From assembly GCF_011761355.1 (NCBI RefSeq), contig NZ_JAASRW010000011.1, positions 62,001 to 126,000 of the forward strand: a stretch of DNA of 64,000 nucleotides, written 5' to 3'. The position numbers and the translations under genes were made by a program. The notes under the pieces were generated by a model. The model worked only from the letters and a program-made list of their open reading frames with translations, was not told the origin of the DNA and did not search any database. The DNA is from Paenibacillus lupini. Its GTDB lineage: Bacteria; Bacillota; Bacilli; Paenibacillales; Paenibacillaceae. Below, one piece after another: positions 1 to 8,002 of this stretch (position 1 is the stretch's first letter; the number at the start of each line of letters is the position of its first letter).

Positions 1-217
1 CATTAGCTTAAAGAATTGTGAAGCAACAACACAGCTATTATGCTCCTCGCTCCCTCATCAGTCAATATTTTCCTTTTACTCGAGAAGGAAATCGTTCGAT
101 TCTACTACTCTTTCAACTATGAAGTGCGTGGAAATACCTATAAAATAAATAAGAATAGCCATACTGCATGGAACCATATTTGCTATATTTAAGGAAGGAA
201 GCTGGGGGTGTTTCATC
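1..217. other. Left-edge intergenic region
   Basis: No gene is visible here. It is the upstream region of the sensor kinase gene. The only supportable element is the GGGGGTG run around 204-210 that serves as its ribosome binding site. I could not fix a convincing promoter; a TATAAA-like hexamer lies near 139. Confidence 0.5.
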
Positions 218-2026
218 ATGAGAACGGGCTTTTCTAATCCAATGACCAAGTTAAGTGTAAAGCAGCAGCTGCTCTTGTTATTCCTGCTTATGGTCAGCCC
301 GATATTTATTCTGCACAGCTATGGCAATTCGGAGGCCGAACAAATATTAAAGAGGCATGTCACGAATGCTTATGCTGAGCTTAACAAACAGAACCATACG
401 CTGATCGACCGGGATATTGATACCGTCAATAAGATTACAACAACGATTATCCAGAACCCGATTGCTCAACAGCTAGTACCAAATGACGATGAAACGGTCA
501 TTGAACGCGTCAGAAAATACGAGAAAATGGACGCTTTGCTTGCTGGTTACTCAACTGCTTTAAATGGCGGGGAGGCTGTCTATTACAGCCTGTATATTTA
601 TGATCCTCATAATGAATATTTTTTCGCACCTAAAGTGCAAATGATCCAAAGCGGTGTCTATTTCTTCACCGATGCGAATAAGCCGAAGTGGTTTGATACG
701 GCTGTTTCGCTTAAGGGCCTAGGCTTTATGGAGATTATTGAAAATAACGATATGCTCGTCAAAAAGCGGACACTCGCTTATATTCGCGCCGTTAATACCG
801 TTAATCAAGGTCATAGTGTAATAGGTGTACTGATTGCAACAAACATGGATAAGAAGCTGGAAGAATCGATGCGATCCGTCTCTCTGCCGGGAGGCGAAAT
901 CTATTTCACAGATCAGCAGAATTATATATTAGCCTCTACAAATCCAAAGACGATGGGCACTACAGTAGAACTTCCTGCAACCGCTTCCGGCAATCAGCCG
1001 GTCAACCTCGATAAGCCTATTATAAATTCGGAATACATCTACATGGCGAGTGACAATGAACTTCTGCAGCAGCGCCTGACCTACAAAATTCCAATTAAGT
1101 CGCTCCTTCAGCAGCAAAATGAAGTGAAACGGGTTATTCAGCTGATATCAGTTGCTTACATTTTATTTGGCTGTATAGTCATCTTCTATTTCTGGCGTTC
1201 CTTAATGACACCTTTGCAGAGACTAGCTACATTTGTCCGCCGTTATGAGCCTGGCAAGCGAGTGCCAGAGACGCCTGGCAAAGGCAGAAACGACGAGGTG
1301 GGAGTATTGATTGGAGCCCTTTATGATATGGCCCGCCGGTTAAATGGACTCATCCATGACAAATATCAGATGGAGATCAAGCAGCGGGAGAGCCAGCTGC
1401 AAATTTTGTATCAGCAAATTAACCCGCATCTCCTTTATAACACGCTAGAAAGCATCTATTGGAAAAGCTCACTGGAGGGTAATTCTGAATCCGCAGAAAT
1501 GATTAAGGAGCTGTCGAAGCTGATGAAGATCAGCTTAAGCCGCGGCCGGGAATTGATTACGCTCGCAGAAGAGCTGGAGCATGCGGCTGCTTATGTGAAG
1601 CTCCAACAGAAGCGCTATGATTATGATTTTCAGGTTATCTGGTCGGTTCCAGACACGATGATGCATCATCTCATTCCGAAAGTAACTCTTCAGCCGCTAA
1701 TTGAAAATGCGATGATCCATGGCGTCAAAAATATGGGGGAAGACGGCGAAATTCATATTACAGCCGATTATGAAGGGGATAAGCTGCTTATTCGGGTTGA
1801 GGATAATGGCTTTAAGGATGTTGACTATAAAGCGATTGAGTCTCTATTAAATGAACCAACGGCTAACCCGACATTTGGCTACGGCATTAAAAATATTCAT
1901 CAGAGGCTTCAGCTGCATTTTGGAAATATCTATGGGATTCAATATAAGAAAAGAAACGGCGGCGGAACCGTTGTAACGATCGTGCTTCCGGCAGCTGACG
2001 AAAGGAAGGAACAGGGTGATGTATAA
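218..2026 (+). CDS. YesM-type sensor histidine kinase
   Basis: A membrane sensor kinase of 602 residues that would phosphorylate the response regulator encoded next to it. A transmembrane segment at about residues 17-33 is followed by a long extracellular sensing region. A second membrane segment at about 302-325 leads into a HAMP linker and a His_kinase domain with the motif QINPHLLYNTL (phospho-acceptor His404). A HATPase domain follows, with the N box LIENAMIHG and a G box near FGYGIKNIH. This architecture is typical of Firmicute YesM kinases that sense extracellular carbohydrate for a neighbouring importer. The stop overlaps the start of the regulator gene, so the two are co-translated. 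The ligand cannot be read from sequence; the downstream ABC genes suggest an oligosaccharide (inference). Confidence 0.9.
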   Translation: MRTGFSNPMTKLSVKQQLLLLFLLMVSPIFILHSYGNSEAEQILKRHVTNAYAELNKQNHTLIDRDIDTVNKITTTIIQNPIAQQLVPNDDETVIERVRKYEKMDALLAGYSTALNGGEAVYYSLYIYDPHNEYFFAPKVQMIQSGVYFFTDANKPKWFDTAVSLKGLGFMEIIENNDMLVKKRTLAYIRAVNTVNQGHSVIGVLIATNMDKKLEESMRSVSLPGGEIYFTDQQNYILASTNPKTMGTTVELPATASGNQPVNLDKPIINSEYIYMASDNELLQQRLTYKIPIKSLLQQQNEVKRVIQLISVAYILFGCIVIFYFWRSLMTPLQRLATFVRRYEPGKRVPETPGKGRNDEVGVLIGALYDMARRLNGLIHDKYQMEIKQRESQLQILYQQINPHLLYNTLESIYWKSSLEGNSESAEMIKELSKLMKISLSRGRELITLAEELEHAAAYVKLQQKRYDYDFQVIWSVPDTMMHHLIPKVTLQPLIENAMIHGVKNMGEDGEIHITADYEGDKLLIRVEDNGFKDVDYKAIESLLNEPTANPTFGYGIKNIHQRLQLHFGNIYGIQYKKRNGGGTVVTIVLPAADERKEQGDV

Positions 2027-3353
2027 CATACTGGTCGTAGACGACGAACCACTTATTTGTAAAGGATTAAGCAGCGTACTGACTTCTTCAGGTATCGATA
2101 TTTCCGCTATTCATATGGCACATAACGGTTATGAGGCATTAGATGTCCTGCGGACCGATGATATTGATCTGCTTATTACAGATATTCAGATGGGCTCAAT
2201 GAACGGGATTGAGCTTATGCAGCAGGCAAAATTAATTAAGCCTTGGGTGCAGACAATTATCATCTCTGCACATGAGACATTCCAATATGCCCAAATGGCT
2301 ATCCGGCTTGGGGCAAAAGATTATTTGATCAAACCACTTAACAACGAGCAGTTTCTAGATTCCGTTCGTAACGTGCTGCTGAAGCTGCGTAAGCCCGAGC
2401 CAACCGAACAAGAAGAGCTGCTTGCAGGTATGCAGGAGCATTTTCATATGGATGAGCTTAATCCGCAGTCTGTGGAATGGCTGAACCAGCTGGTGAGTGA
2501 CAACCCTTCACAGAAAGTACAGGATATTGCCCAGATTCTGAAAGAAAAGCATGGGATCAGGCTGGAGGGCCCTTATTTCTCGATGATCCGCATCCGGCTG
2601 AATCTATCGGATCGTAACCGCCAATTGACGAGGACTGATGAGAAGCTGCTTCGTTATGCGGCGCTTAATATCGTCAATGAGCTGTTCGACGAGCATTGGA
2701 ATCGAACGGCCTTTTATGCCTCGGAGCGGGATCTCAATATTATTTTGCAATGGAATGAATCTCAATATGGGGAAACAGCCTCATCTGGCCTTATGAACGA
2801 GCTGGATATGATTGGACGCAGCCTTCATTTTAACATTCAGAAATATTTAGGTGTGACGAGTGTCATTGGGATCAGCCAGATTCTGAAAGGCATCGAGTTT
2901 ATTGATGTTCTTCATGACCAGGTGATCAAAGCGCTTAGCTGTAACGAACGGCATAAGGACCATTATGTGTTCTATTACGGGGATTTCAACTGGAATCAAT
3001 ATTCGCAGCGTCCGACGGAAGAAGAGTTCACAGCCCAAACCAGCTTAATCGTCGAGAAAGCGATGGAGTACATTAACGCCAATTATACGCAAAAGGGTTT
3101 AACCCTCCATGAGGTTGCTCAGAACAATCATGTCAGTCCCAATTATTTGAGCTACCTCTTCAAGAAAGAGACCGGCTATAACTTGTGGGAATATGTGGTG
3201 AAGCTGCGGATGGAAGAGAGCAAGCGGCTTCTTCTTAATACGGATATGAGGCGTTATGAGATTTCAGAGAAGGTAGGTTATGAATCACCGGAACATTTTA
3301 GTAAAATTTTCAAAAAATATTACGGCATGAGCCCAAGCGAGCTAAAGAAGTAG
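2019..3353 (+). CDS. YesN-type AraC response regulator
   Basis: A response regulator of 444 residues. The N-terminal receiver domain has acidic residues VVDDE and phospho-acceptor Asp55 in ITDIQMG, plus the conserved Lys in DYLIKP. A middle region of unknown fold follows. The last 100 or so residues carry two helix-turn-helix motifs of the AraC family (LHEVAQNNHVSPNYLSYLFK and ISEKVGYESPEHFSKIFKKY). It should activate transcription when phosphorylated by the kinase just upstream, whose stop codon it overlaps. I chose the ATG at 2019 because AAGGAAGG lies nine bases upstream; a GTG directly before it is in frame. The likely target is the ABC operon starting about 100 bp downstream. Confidence 0.9.
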   Translation: MYNILVVDDEPLICKGLSSVLTSSGIDISAIHMAHNGYEALDVLRTDDIDLLITDIQMGSMNGIELMQQAKLIKPWVQTIIISAHETFQYAQMAIRLGAKDYLIKPLNNEQFLDSVRNVLLKLRKPEPTEQEELLAGMQEHFHMDELNPQSVEWLNQLVSDNPSQKVQDIAQILKEKHGIRLEGPYFSMIRIRLNLSDRNRQLTRTDEKLLRYAALNIVNELFDEHWNRTAFYASERDLNIILQWNESQYGETASSGLMNELDMIGRSLHFNIQKYLGVTSVIGISQILKGIEFIDVLHDQVIKALSCNERHKDHYVFYYGDFNWNQYSQRPTEEEFTAQTSLIVEKAMEYINANYTQKGLTLHEVAQNNHVSPNYLSYLFKKETGYNLWEYVVKLRMEESKRLLLNTDMRRYEISEKVGYESPEHFSKIFKKYYGMSPSELKK

Positions 3354-3449
3354 AATTACTCATCATTGCCTTGGATATGCACATTACCTCGAGGGGGCCC
3401 TTTTTTTACAATAAGATATGAGGATTGTTAAAGAAAAGAGGGAGACATA

Positions 3450-4373
3450 ATGGAGCAGCACGCTGCCGCAAACGCGCCTCTCGAGCGTAAAGGCCGATTT
3501 GCCGTATTTTTAAGGAAGCATTTTTGGGGACTATTATTCCTGCTTCCGGCTTTCATCATTTTTATTTTGTTTCTATGGGTCCCGATCATCAAAGGATTCG
3601 TGTACAGCTTCTACCACATTGACTTTGTTAAAGGGAACAGCTTCGTAGGGTTTGATAACTACAAAGTGGCGCTTCACGATGAGGATGCATGGACGGCTGT
3701 GAAGAACACCGTTTATTATATGTTCCTATGTCTGGTTATTGGCTTCTGGATTCCGATCATATTCGCCATTGCGATCTCGGAAATTCGCCGCTTTCAAGGT
3801 GTTGTCCGTGTGGCTGCTTATTTGCCGAATATTATTCCGGTTGTTGTCCTGTACGGATTATGGCGTTGGTTCTACGATCCGGTTGGGCCGATTAACGGTG
3901 TTATTACAGGGTGGTTTGGCAATGAGCCGATTGCCTTCATGACGGATAAAAGCTGGTCGATGATTTCACTTGTTATTATGGAATCCTGGCAGCAATTTGG
4001 TTCAGCTATGTTGATTTACTTAGCGGCTGTCCTCAGTATTCCGCGAGACTGGTATGAAGCGGCGGAGATTGATGGGGCGGGGGTTTGGAACCGGATCAGT
4101 TACATTACTTTGCCTTCCATTAAGGGACTGCTTATCTTGCTGCTTATTCTGCAGCTGATCGGCACCTCGCAAGGCTATCAATCACAGCTCGCGATGCTTG
4201 ACGGTGGCCCTAATAATACGACTTTGACATATGCGCTGCTCATTGTGAAATATGCATTTAACCAGCAAAATTACGGGGTTGCATCAGCACTTGGCGTCCT
4301 TATGTTTATCGTGCTTGGCTTACTCGCTATCATTCAATATAGGCTTCAAGGCAAGGAGGGAGATGTTCGATGA
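3450..4373 (+). CDS. Carbohydrate ABC transporter permease (MalF/LplB type)
   Basis: An inner-membrane permease of 307 residues with six predicted transmembrane helices, the first at about residues 27-49. The EAA loop that docks the ATPase reads EAAEIDGAGVWNRI near residue 200, as in the MalF/UgpA branch of the CUT1 sugar importers. It pairs with the permease encoded next, with which it overlaps by four bases (ATGA). No ATPase gene is present in the cluster; in Firmicutes CUT1 importers commonly share a distant MsmX-like ATPase (established knowledge). The preceding two-component pair probably controls it. The substrate is unknown; a GH32 fructosidase gene 3.6 kb downstream makes a fructo-oligosaccharide one possibility. 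Confidence 0.9.
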   Translation: MEQHAAANAPLERKGRFAVFLRKHFWGLLFLLPAFIIFILFLWVPIIKGFVYSFYHIDFVKGNSFVGFDNYKVALHDEDAWTAVKNTVYYMFLCLVIGFWIPIIFAIAISEIRRFQGVVRVAAYLPNIIPVVVLYGLWRWFYDPVGPINGVITGWFGNEPIAFMTDKSWSMISLVIMESWQQFGSAMLIYLAAVLSIPRDWYEAAEIDGAGVWNRISYITLPSIKGLLILLLILQLIGTSQGYQSQLAMLDGGPNNTTLTYALLIVKYAFNQQNYGVASALGVLMFIVLGLLAIIQYRLQGKEGDVR

Positions 4374-5242
4374 AACAGGTGGAAAGAGGTATTCTCTCTT
4401 CGTTTGACCTTAAGAAGAAGCCTATTCTAGCAGGTTATTCGATCATGGTGCTCGTGCTCATTATTATGTCTTGCTCTATGATCTATCCGATTCTTACGAC
4501 ATTATTTAACGGGCTAAAAACCAATGTGGAAGTCAACTCCTTCCCACCAAAGTTTCTGCCAAATGTATGGCATTTCGATAACTTTGATAAGGGATGGAAC
4601 TTTATTGATCTGCCCGAGTTTTTAAGAAATACAATTTATATTTTTGGTGGGAATCTGGTCATTACGGTTGTTGTACTTGGACTTGCTTCGTTCAGTTTGT
4701 CTAAGCTCAATGTGCCTTACCGAAGAGGGATTTATTTCTTCTTCATGATGACTTTATTTATTCCGCCAACGACTTATATCATTCCAAACTTTGTGAACCT
4801 GAAGGATCTAGGCCTCATGAACTCGTTTGCCGCTTTCTGGCTGCCGGCGGGTGCCAATGCCTTCTTCCTGCTGCTGCTCAAAAACTTCTTTGATGATATT
4901 CACTATGAAATATTCGAAGCAGCACGTATAGACGGTGCATCGGACTGGAGAAGTTTCATTCAAATCGCGTTACCGCTTTCCGTACCGATTTTCTCAACGC
5001 TCGCTATCTTTATTTTCTCATCATCCTGGAATGATTGGTTCTGGCCATCGCTCATTATGCACAATGACAGTCACTATCCGCTGGCCACAGCGATCTACAA
5101 ATATGTCATAAATGCCAAAGGATTAGCGCTTAATATTCGGTTCGCCATATTAACGATGGTAATGATCCCGCCAATTGTTGTGTTCCTTGTTTTTCAGAAG
5201 TATATCATGCGGGGACTTCATCTTGGTGGCGTGAAAGGATAG
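4370..5242 (+). CDS. Carbohydrate ABC transporter permease (MalG type)
   Basis: The second permease of the importer, 290 residues with six predicted membrane helices. The MalG-type EAA loop EAARIDGASDWRSF lies near residue 185. Its ATG overlaps the stop of the preceding permease gene, implying translational coupling and equal stoichiometry in a heterodimeric channel. The family assignment is firm, the substrate is not. The 115-bp gap that follows contains a hairpin that may separate the expression level of the permeases from that of the binding protein. Confidence 0.9.
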   Translation: MKQVERGILSSFDLKKKPILAGYSIMVLVLIIMSCSMIYPILTTLFNGLKTNVEVNSFPPKFLPNVWHFDNFDKGWNFIDLPEFLRNTIYIFGGNLVITVVVLGLASFSLSKLNVPYRRGIYFFFMMTLFIPPTTYIIPNFVNLKDLGLMNSFAAFWLPAGANAFFLLLLKNFFDDIHYEIFEAARIDGASDWRSFIQIALPLSVPIFSTLAIFIFSSSWNDWFWPSLIMHNDSHYPLATAIYKYVINAKGLALNIRFAILTMVMIPPIVVFLVFQKYIMRGLHLGGVKG

Positions 5243-5292
5243 TATTCAAATCGTAATAGTGCACATGATCGGAATAGGAATACACCTCGCAG

Positions 5293-5334
5293 GCTCCCTC
5301 GACTCTCAACTATGATGAGGGAGCAGCAAATAAA
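5293..5334 (+). other. Intercistronic hairpin between permease and binding-protein genes
   Basis: The arms GCTCCCTC and GAGGGAGC form a perfect 8-bp stem with a 26-base loop. No U-run follows, so it is not an ordinary terminator. Hairpins in this position often stabilise or process mRNA ends so that the binding protein is made in excess; that role is inferred here. Confidence 0.4.
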
Positions 5335-5357
5335 TTAACTCGAGAAGGGGAGTTTCA

Positions 5358-6812
5358 ATGAGAAAGAATTTTGTTATGGGAGCAAGTGTTGTTTTACTTT
5401 GTTCGATGCTTGCTGCTTGCGGCAGCAACAATAATAACGGCTCGAACAACAGCAACCAGAAGCCTGCGGAGAGTAATGCGAGCGCTAGCACAAATACAGC
5501 AACAGATACACCTGCGGCTACAGAAGATATTACACAAAAGAAAGTTAAGATCAGCATTTATTATCCGCTTCCTGACCAAGTGGAAAACCGTAAGCTTGAA
5601 GATGACAAGATCGCTCGTTTCAACAAAGTATATCCTAACGTTGAGATCGTGAAGAGCGACTGGCATTATGCACCAAATGAGATTGGTATCAAAATGGCAG
5701 CGAACGAAGCGCCAACGTTCTTCAACACCTATGCAACAGAAGCGAAATTCCTCGTAGAAAAAGGCTGGGCAGCTGATATTACAGATCTGTACAACAGCTA
5801 CGAGTTCAAAGATCAAATCAACCCGGTACTCCAAAACCAATTCATCATTGATGGAAAAGTATACGGTGTGGCTCAAAAAGGTTATGTAACAACAACTGTC
5901 TTGAACAAAAAAATGCTCGATGATAAAGGCGTAGCAGTTCCTTCGTACGACTGGACTTGGGACGATATGCTGAACACGGCGAAAGGCGTAGCCGATTCGA
6001 AAAAAGGCATCGCTGGTATCGCTCCAATGGGTAAAGGTAATGAAGCTGGTTGGAACTGGACTAACTTCTTGTTCGAAGCTGGCGGCGAGATCCAAACGAT
6101 CGCTGATGGCAAAGTAACTTCAGCATTCAACTCTGCTGCAGGCGCGAAAGCACTTGATTTCTATAACAAGCTGAGATGGGATGCAGATGTGATTCCGAAA
6201 GACTGGGCACTTGGCTGGGGTGATGCAGTAGGCGCATTTGGTCAAGGACGTACAGCAATGGTTATCGCTGGTGCTGAAGGCGTACTTGAGCAAGCTCTTA
6301 ACCAAGGCGGCATGAAAATTGAAGACGTTCTGACGTACCCAATGCCTGCTGCTGAAAAAGGCGGCAAACATACAGGTGTACTCGGCGGCGACTACCTGGT
6401 CATCAACCCGAACGCAACAAAAGATGAGCAAGAAATGGCATTCCGTTACATCACATTCGACTATTTCACTGACGATTACCTGGCATCGCTTGAAAAAGAC
6501 ATTCAAGCGCGTCAAACTGAAGGCAAATTCTTTATCCCGCCGCACATTAATTACTTCAGCCCAGAATCGGAGTATGGCAAACGTGCACAAGCGATCTTCG
6601 ACAAATACGATAACGTATACAAATACAACGCAGAATCCAATGCTCTTCTGGACGGCAAACCTGAAGCTCAATACAACACGCAAGAATACTACGGTTCTAT
6701 GACGAACGTTCTCCAAGAAGTATTCTCGAAAAAGGGTACCGACCTTCAAGGCCAGCTCGACGCTGCAGCAAATGAAATGCAAACGAAGTATTACGACGCT
6801 ATAAAACCTTAA
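5358..6812 (+). CDS. Extracellular sugar-binding lipoprotein of the ABC importer
   Basis: A secreted binding protein of 484 residues. It has a lipoprotein signal ending in the lipobox LAAC (Cys21), a low-complexity Asn/Ser/Thr/Ala linker to about residue 60, then a bacterial extracellular solute-binding domain (family 1 type) starting KVKISIYYPLP. It would be lipid-anchored outside the membrane and deliver sugar to the two upstream-encoded permeases. The start follows AGAAGGGGAG. A structured repeat element and a strong terminator follow the stop codon, so the operon ends here. The precise sugar is unknown. Confidence 0.88.
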   Translation: MRKNFVMGASVVLLCSMLAACGSNNNNGSNNSNQKPAESNASASTNTATDTPAATEDITQKKVKISIYYPLPDQVENRKLEDDKIARFNKVYPNVEIVKSDWHYAPNEIGIKMAANEAPTFFNTYATEAKFLVEKGWAADITDLYNSYEFKDQINPVLQNQFIIDGKVYGVAQKGYVTTTVLNKKMLDDKGVAVPSYDWTWDDMLNTAKGVADSKKGIAGIAPMGKGNEAGWNWTNFLFEAGGEIQTIADGKVTSAFNSAAGAKALDFYNKLRWDADVIPKDWALGWGDAVGAFGQGRTAMVIAGAEGVLEQALNQGGMKIEDVLTYPMPAAEKGGKHTGVLGGDYLVINPNATKDEQEMAFRYITFDYFTDDYLASLEKDIQARQTEGKFFIPPHINYFSPESEYGKRAQAIFDKYDNVYKYNAESNALLDGKPEAQYNTQEYYGSMTNVLQEVFSKKGTDLQGQLDAAANEMQTKYYDAIKP

Positions 6813-6835
6813 GGTTTCGTGGCATCTCCGTGGAC

Positions 6836-6941
6836 GGGGTATCTCCTTACGGTCGCGGTTGCCATTGGGAAAACTGAATTAATTTTATATGTAATTTCAC
6901 AATGGCAAAGGCGAGCGCTTCGCTCCTCCAGGAGATACCCC
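6836..6941 (+). repeat. Covarying structured element, copy A
   Basis: The outer stem is GGGGTATCTCCT (6836-6847) with AGGAGATACCCC (6930-6941). The inner stem is TTGCCATTG (6859-6867) with CAATGGCAA (6900-6908). A short helix TCGC (6853-6856)/GCGA (6911-6914) and a small GCG-CTT-CGC hairpin complete it. It lies 23 bases after the binding-protein stop and 22 bases before the terminator, so it is probably transcribed as part of the 3' UTR. Copies B and C keep the helices while changing the bases. Confidence 0.75.
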
Positions 6942-6963
6942 TTACCTTGGCAGTAAAAACAAT

Positions 6964-7005
6964 AACGGCCGTGCAGATGTCATTCACTCTGCACGGCCGT
7001 TTTAT
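6964..7005 (+). terminator. Intrinsic terminator of the ABC operon
   Basis: The 14-bp perfect stem AACGGCCGTGCAGA / TCTGCACGGCCGTT has a 10-base loop and is followed by TTTAT. It closes the transcript of the sugar importer operon. Confidence 0.85.
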
Positions 7006-7080
7006 GTAATAAACAGGGGATAACTGGATGCGTGAAGAATGTATTCTTTAACATCGATAATGGATGAGGGAGTGAATGTA

Positions 7081-7890
7081 TTGCATTTTCCTGTCGTAAC
7101 GAAAGAACTGGCTGAACGTTTGGAGCAGTCTGAGATTGACTATATGACCTCTAGGGTGCTTGCCATTAAGGAGCGGGAAGGAAATCCAATGGGGGCTCTT
7201 GTCCAGCCATTTGGCGAAGCAACAGCTTATTATGTGAAAGAAATGCCATGGGGCAGTTTTAATACAGTAAAAGGAATTGGTGCAGGGGAGATTGACCTCA
7301 TCGATGAGATGATCCAATTCTACCGTGAGCGCAGCCGACCGTTTCAAGTGGAGATTATTCCAAGCAAGGCAAATGGAGATTTATTCAACTGTTTAGCTGG
7401 TCATGGTTTTCATCAAGCTGGTTTTCATACAACCCTTTATGGTATTCCAAGTGTGGACAAGCCATCCAATCCAGATGGGATTACGGTTCGTGAATTAAAT
7501 GAGGATGAGTTCGAGCTTTACGGAAGACTACATTGTCTGGGCACCGGACTAAACGTGGATGGGGCAGGTCATGTAGCTGACAACAATCGAGTATTGTTTA
7601 ACCGCCCTGGATGGCGCTTCTTCATTGGGTACGTGGATGATCAGCCCGCCGGTGTTGCTGTCATGTACATCAATAACAATATAGCTTCCCTCACCTTTGC
7701 GGCTACAATCCCGGAATTTAGAAGGCGCGGCTTACAGTCGGCTTTTCTGAATCAGCGAATTTATGAAGCTGCACTTGCAGGCTGCGAGCTGATTGTTGGA
7801 CAGGCCGCTTATGCTTCCACAAGCCAAAATAATATGGAAAGAGCGGGACTGAGAATCGGTTATACAAGAGCAACATGGTTAGGTAAATAA
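7081..7890 (+). CDS. GNAT family N-acetyltransferase
   Basis: A predicted acetyl-CoA-dependent acyltransferase of about 269 residues. The C-terminal half has the GNAT core: strands around VRELNEDEFELYGRL, then IASLTFAATIPEFRRRGLQSAFLNQRI, whose RRRGLQ matches the acetyl-CoA pyrophosphate loop (R/Q-x-x-G-x-G/A) closely though not perfectly. The N-terminal half is a second, degenerate GNAT-like domain, as in tandem GNAT proteins. I prefer the TTG at 7081, which has GAGGGAG eight bases upstream; an in-frame ATG at 7039 has no clear ribosome binding site. The gene stands alone between terminators. The acyl acceptor is unknown. Confidence 0.75.
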   Translation: MHFPVVTKELAERLEQSEIDYMTSRVLAIKEREGNPMGALVQPFGEATAYYVKEMPWGSFNTVKGIGAGEIDLIDEMIQFYRERSRPFQVEIIPSKANGDLFNCLAGHGFHQAGFHTTLYGIPSVDKPSNPDGITVRELNEDEFELYGRLHCLGTGLNVDGAGHVADNNRVLFNRPGWRFFIGYVDDQPAGVAVMYINNNIASLTFAATIPEFRRRGLQSAFLNQRIYEAALAGCELIVGQAAYASTSQNNMERAGLRIGYTRATWLGK

Positions 7891-7907
7891 TGTAGAGTAG
7901 ATTATTA

Positions 7908-7935
7908 TTGACATATTTAATATGTCGTATATATT
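7908..7935 (+). promoter_or_regulatory. Promoter with embedded 17-bp palindrome upstream of the GH32 gene
   Basis: TTGACA (7908-7913) and TATATT (7930-7935) are spaced 16 bp apart, giving a sigma-A-type promoter. The 17 bases 7910-7926, GACATATTTAATATGTC, form a perfect inverted repeat about one central T and overlap the -35 box and spacer. This is an ideal place for a repressor. No candidate regulator is encoded next to it. Confidence 0.65.
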
Positions 7936-8002
7936 GGGTATGTAAACGAAATGTTTCAGCAACATACGAAGTGGATAGTCAATCCAGACAGGAGAGATGA
8001 AC

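Noticed and set aside
5394..6782. Minus-strand open frames of 220-233 codons under the sugar-binding protein gene
   Set aside because: They mirror codon bias of a highly expressed gene; there is no ribosome site, no domain, and implausible Cys/Arg/Phe-rich composition.
7936..7965. CcpA cre site near TGTAAACGAAATGTTTCA upstream of GH32
   Set aside because: It contains AAACG, but the right half lacks the conserved CA at the needed distance, so the match is too weak.
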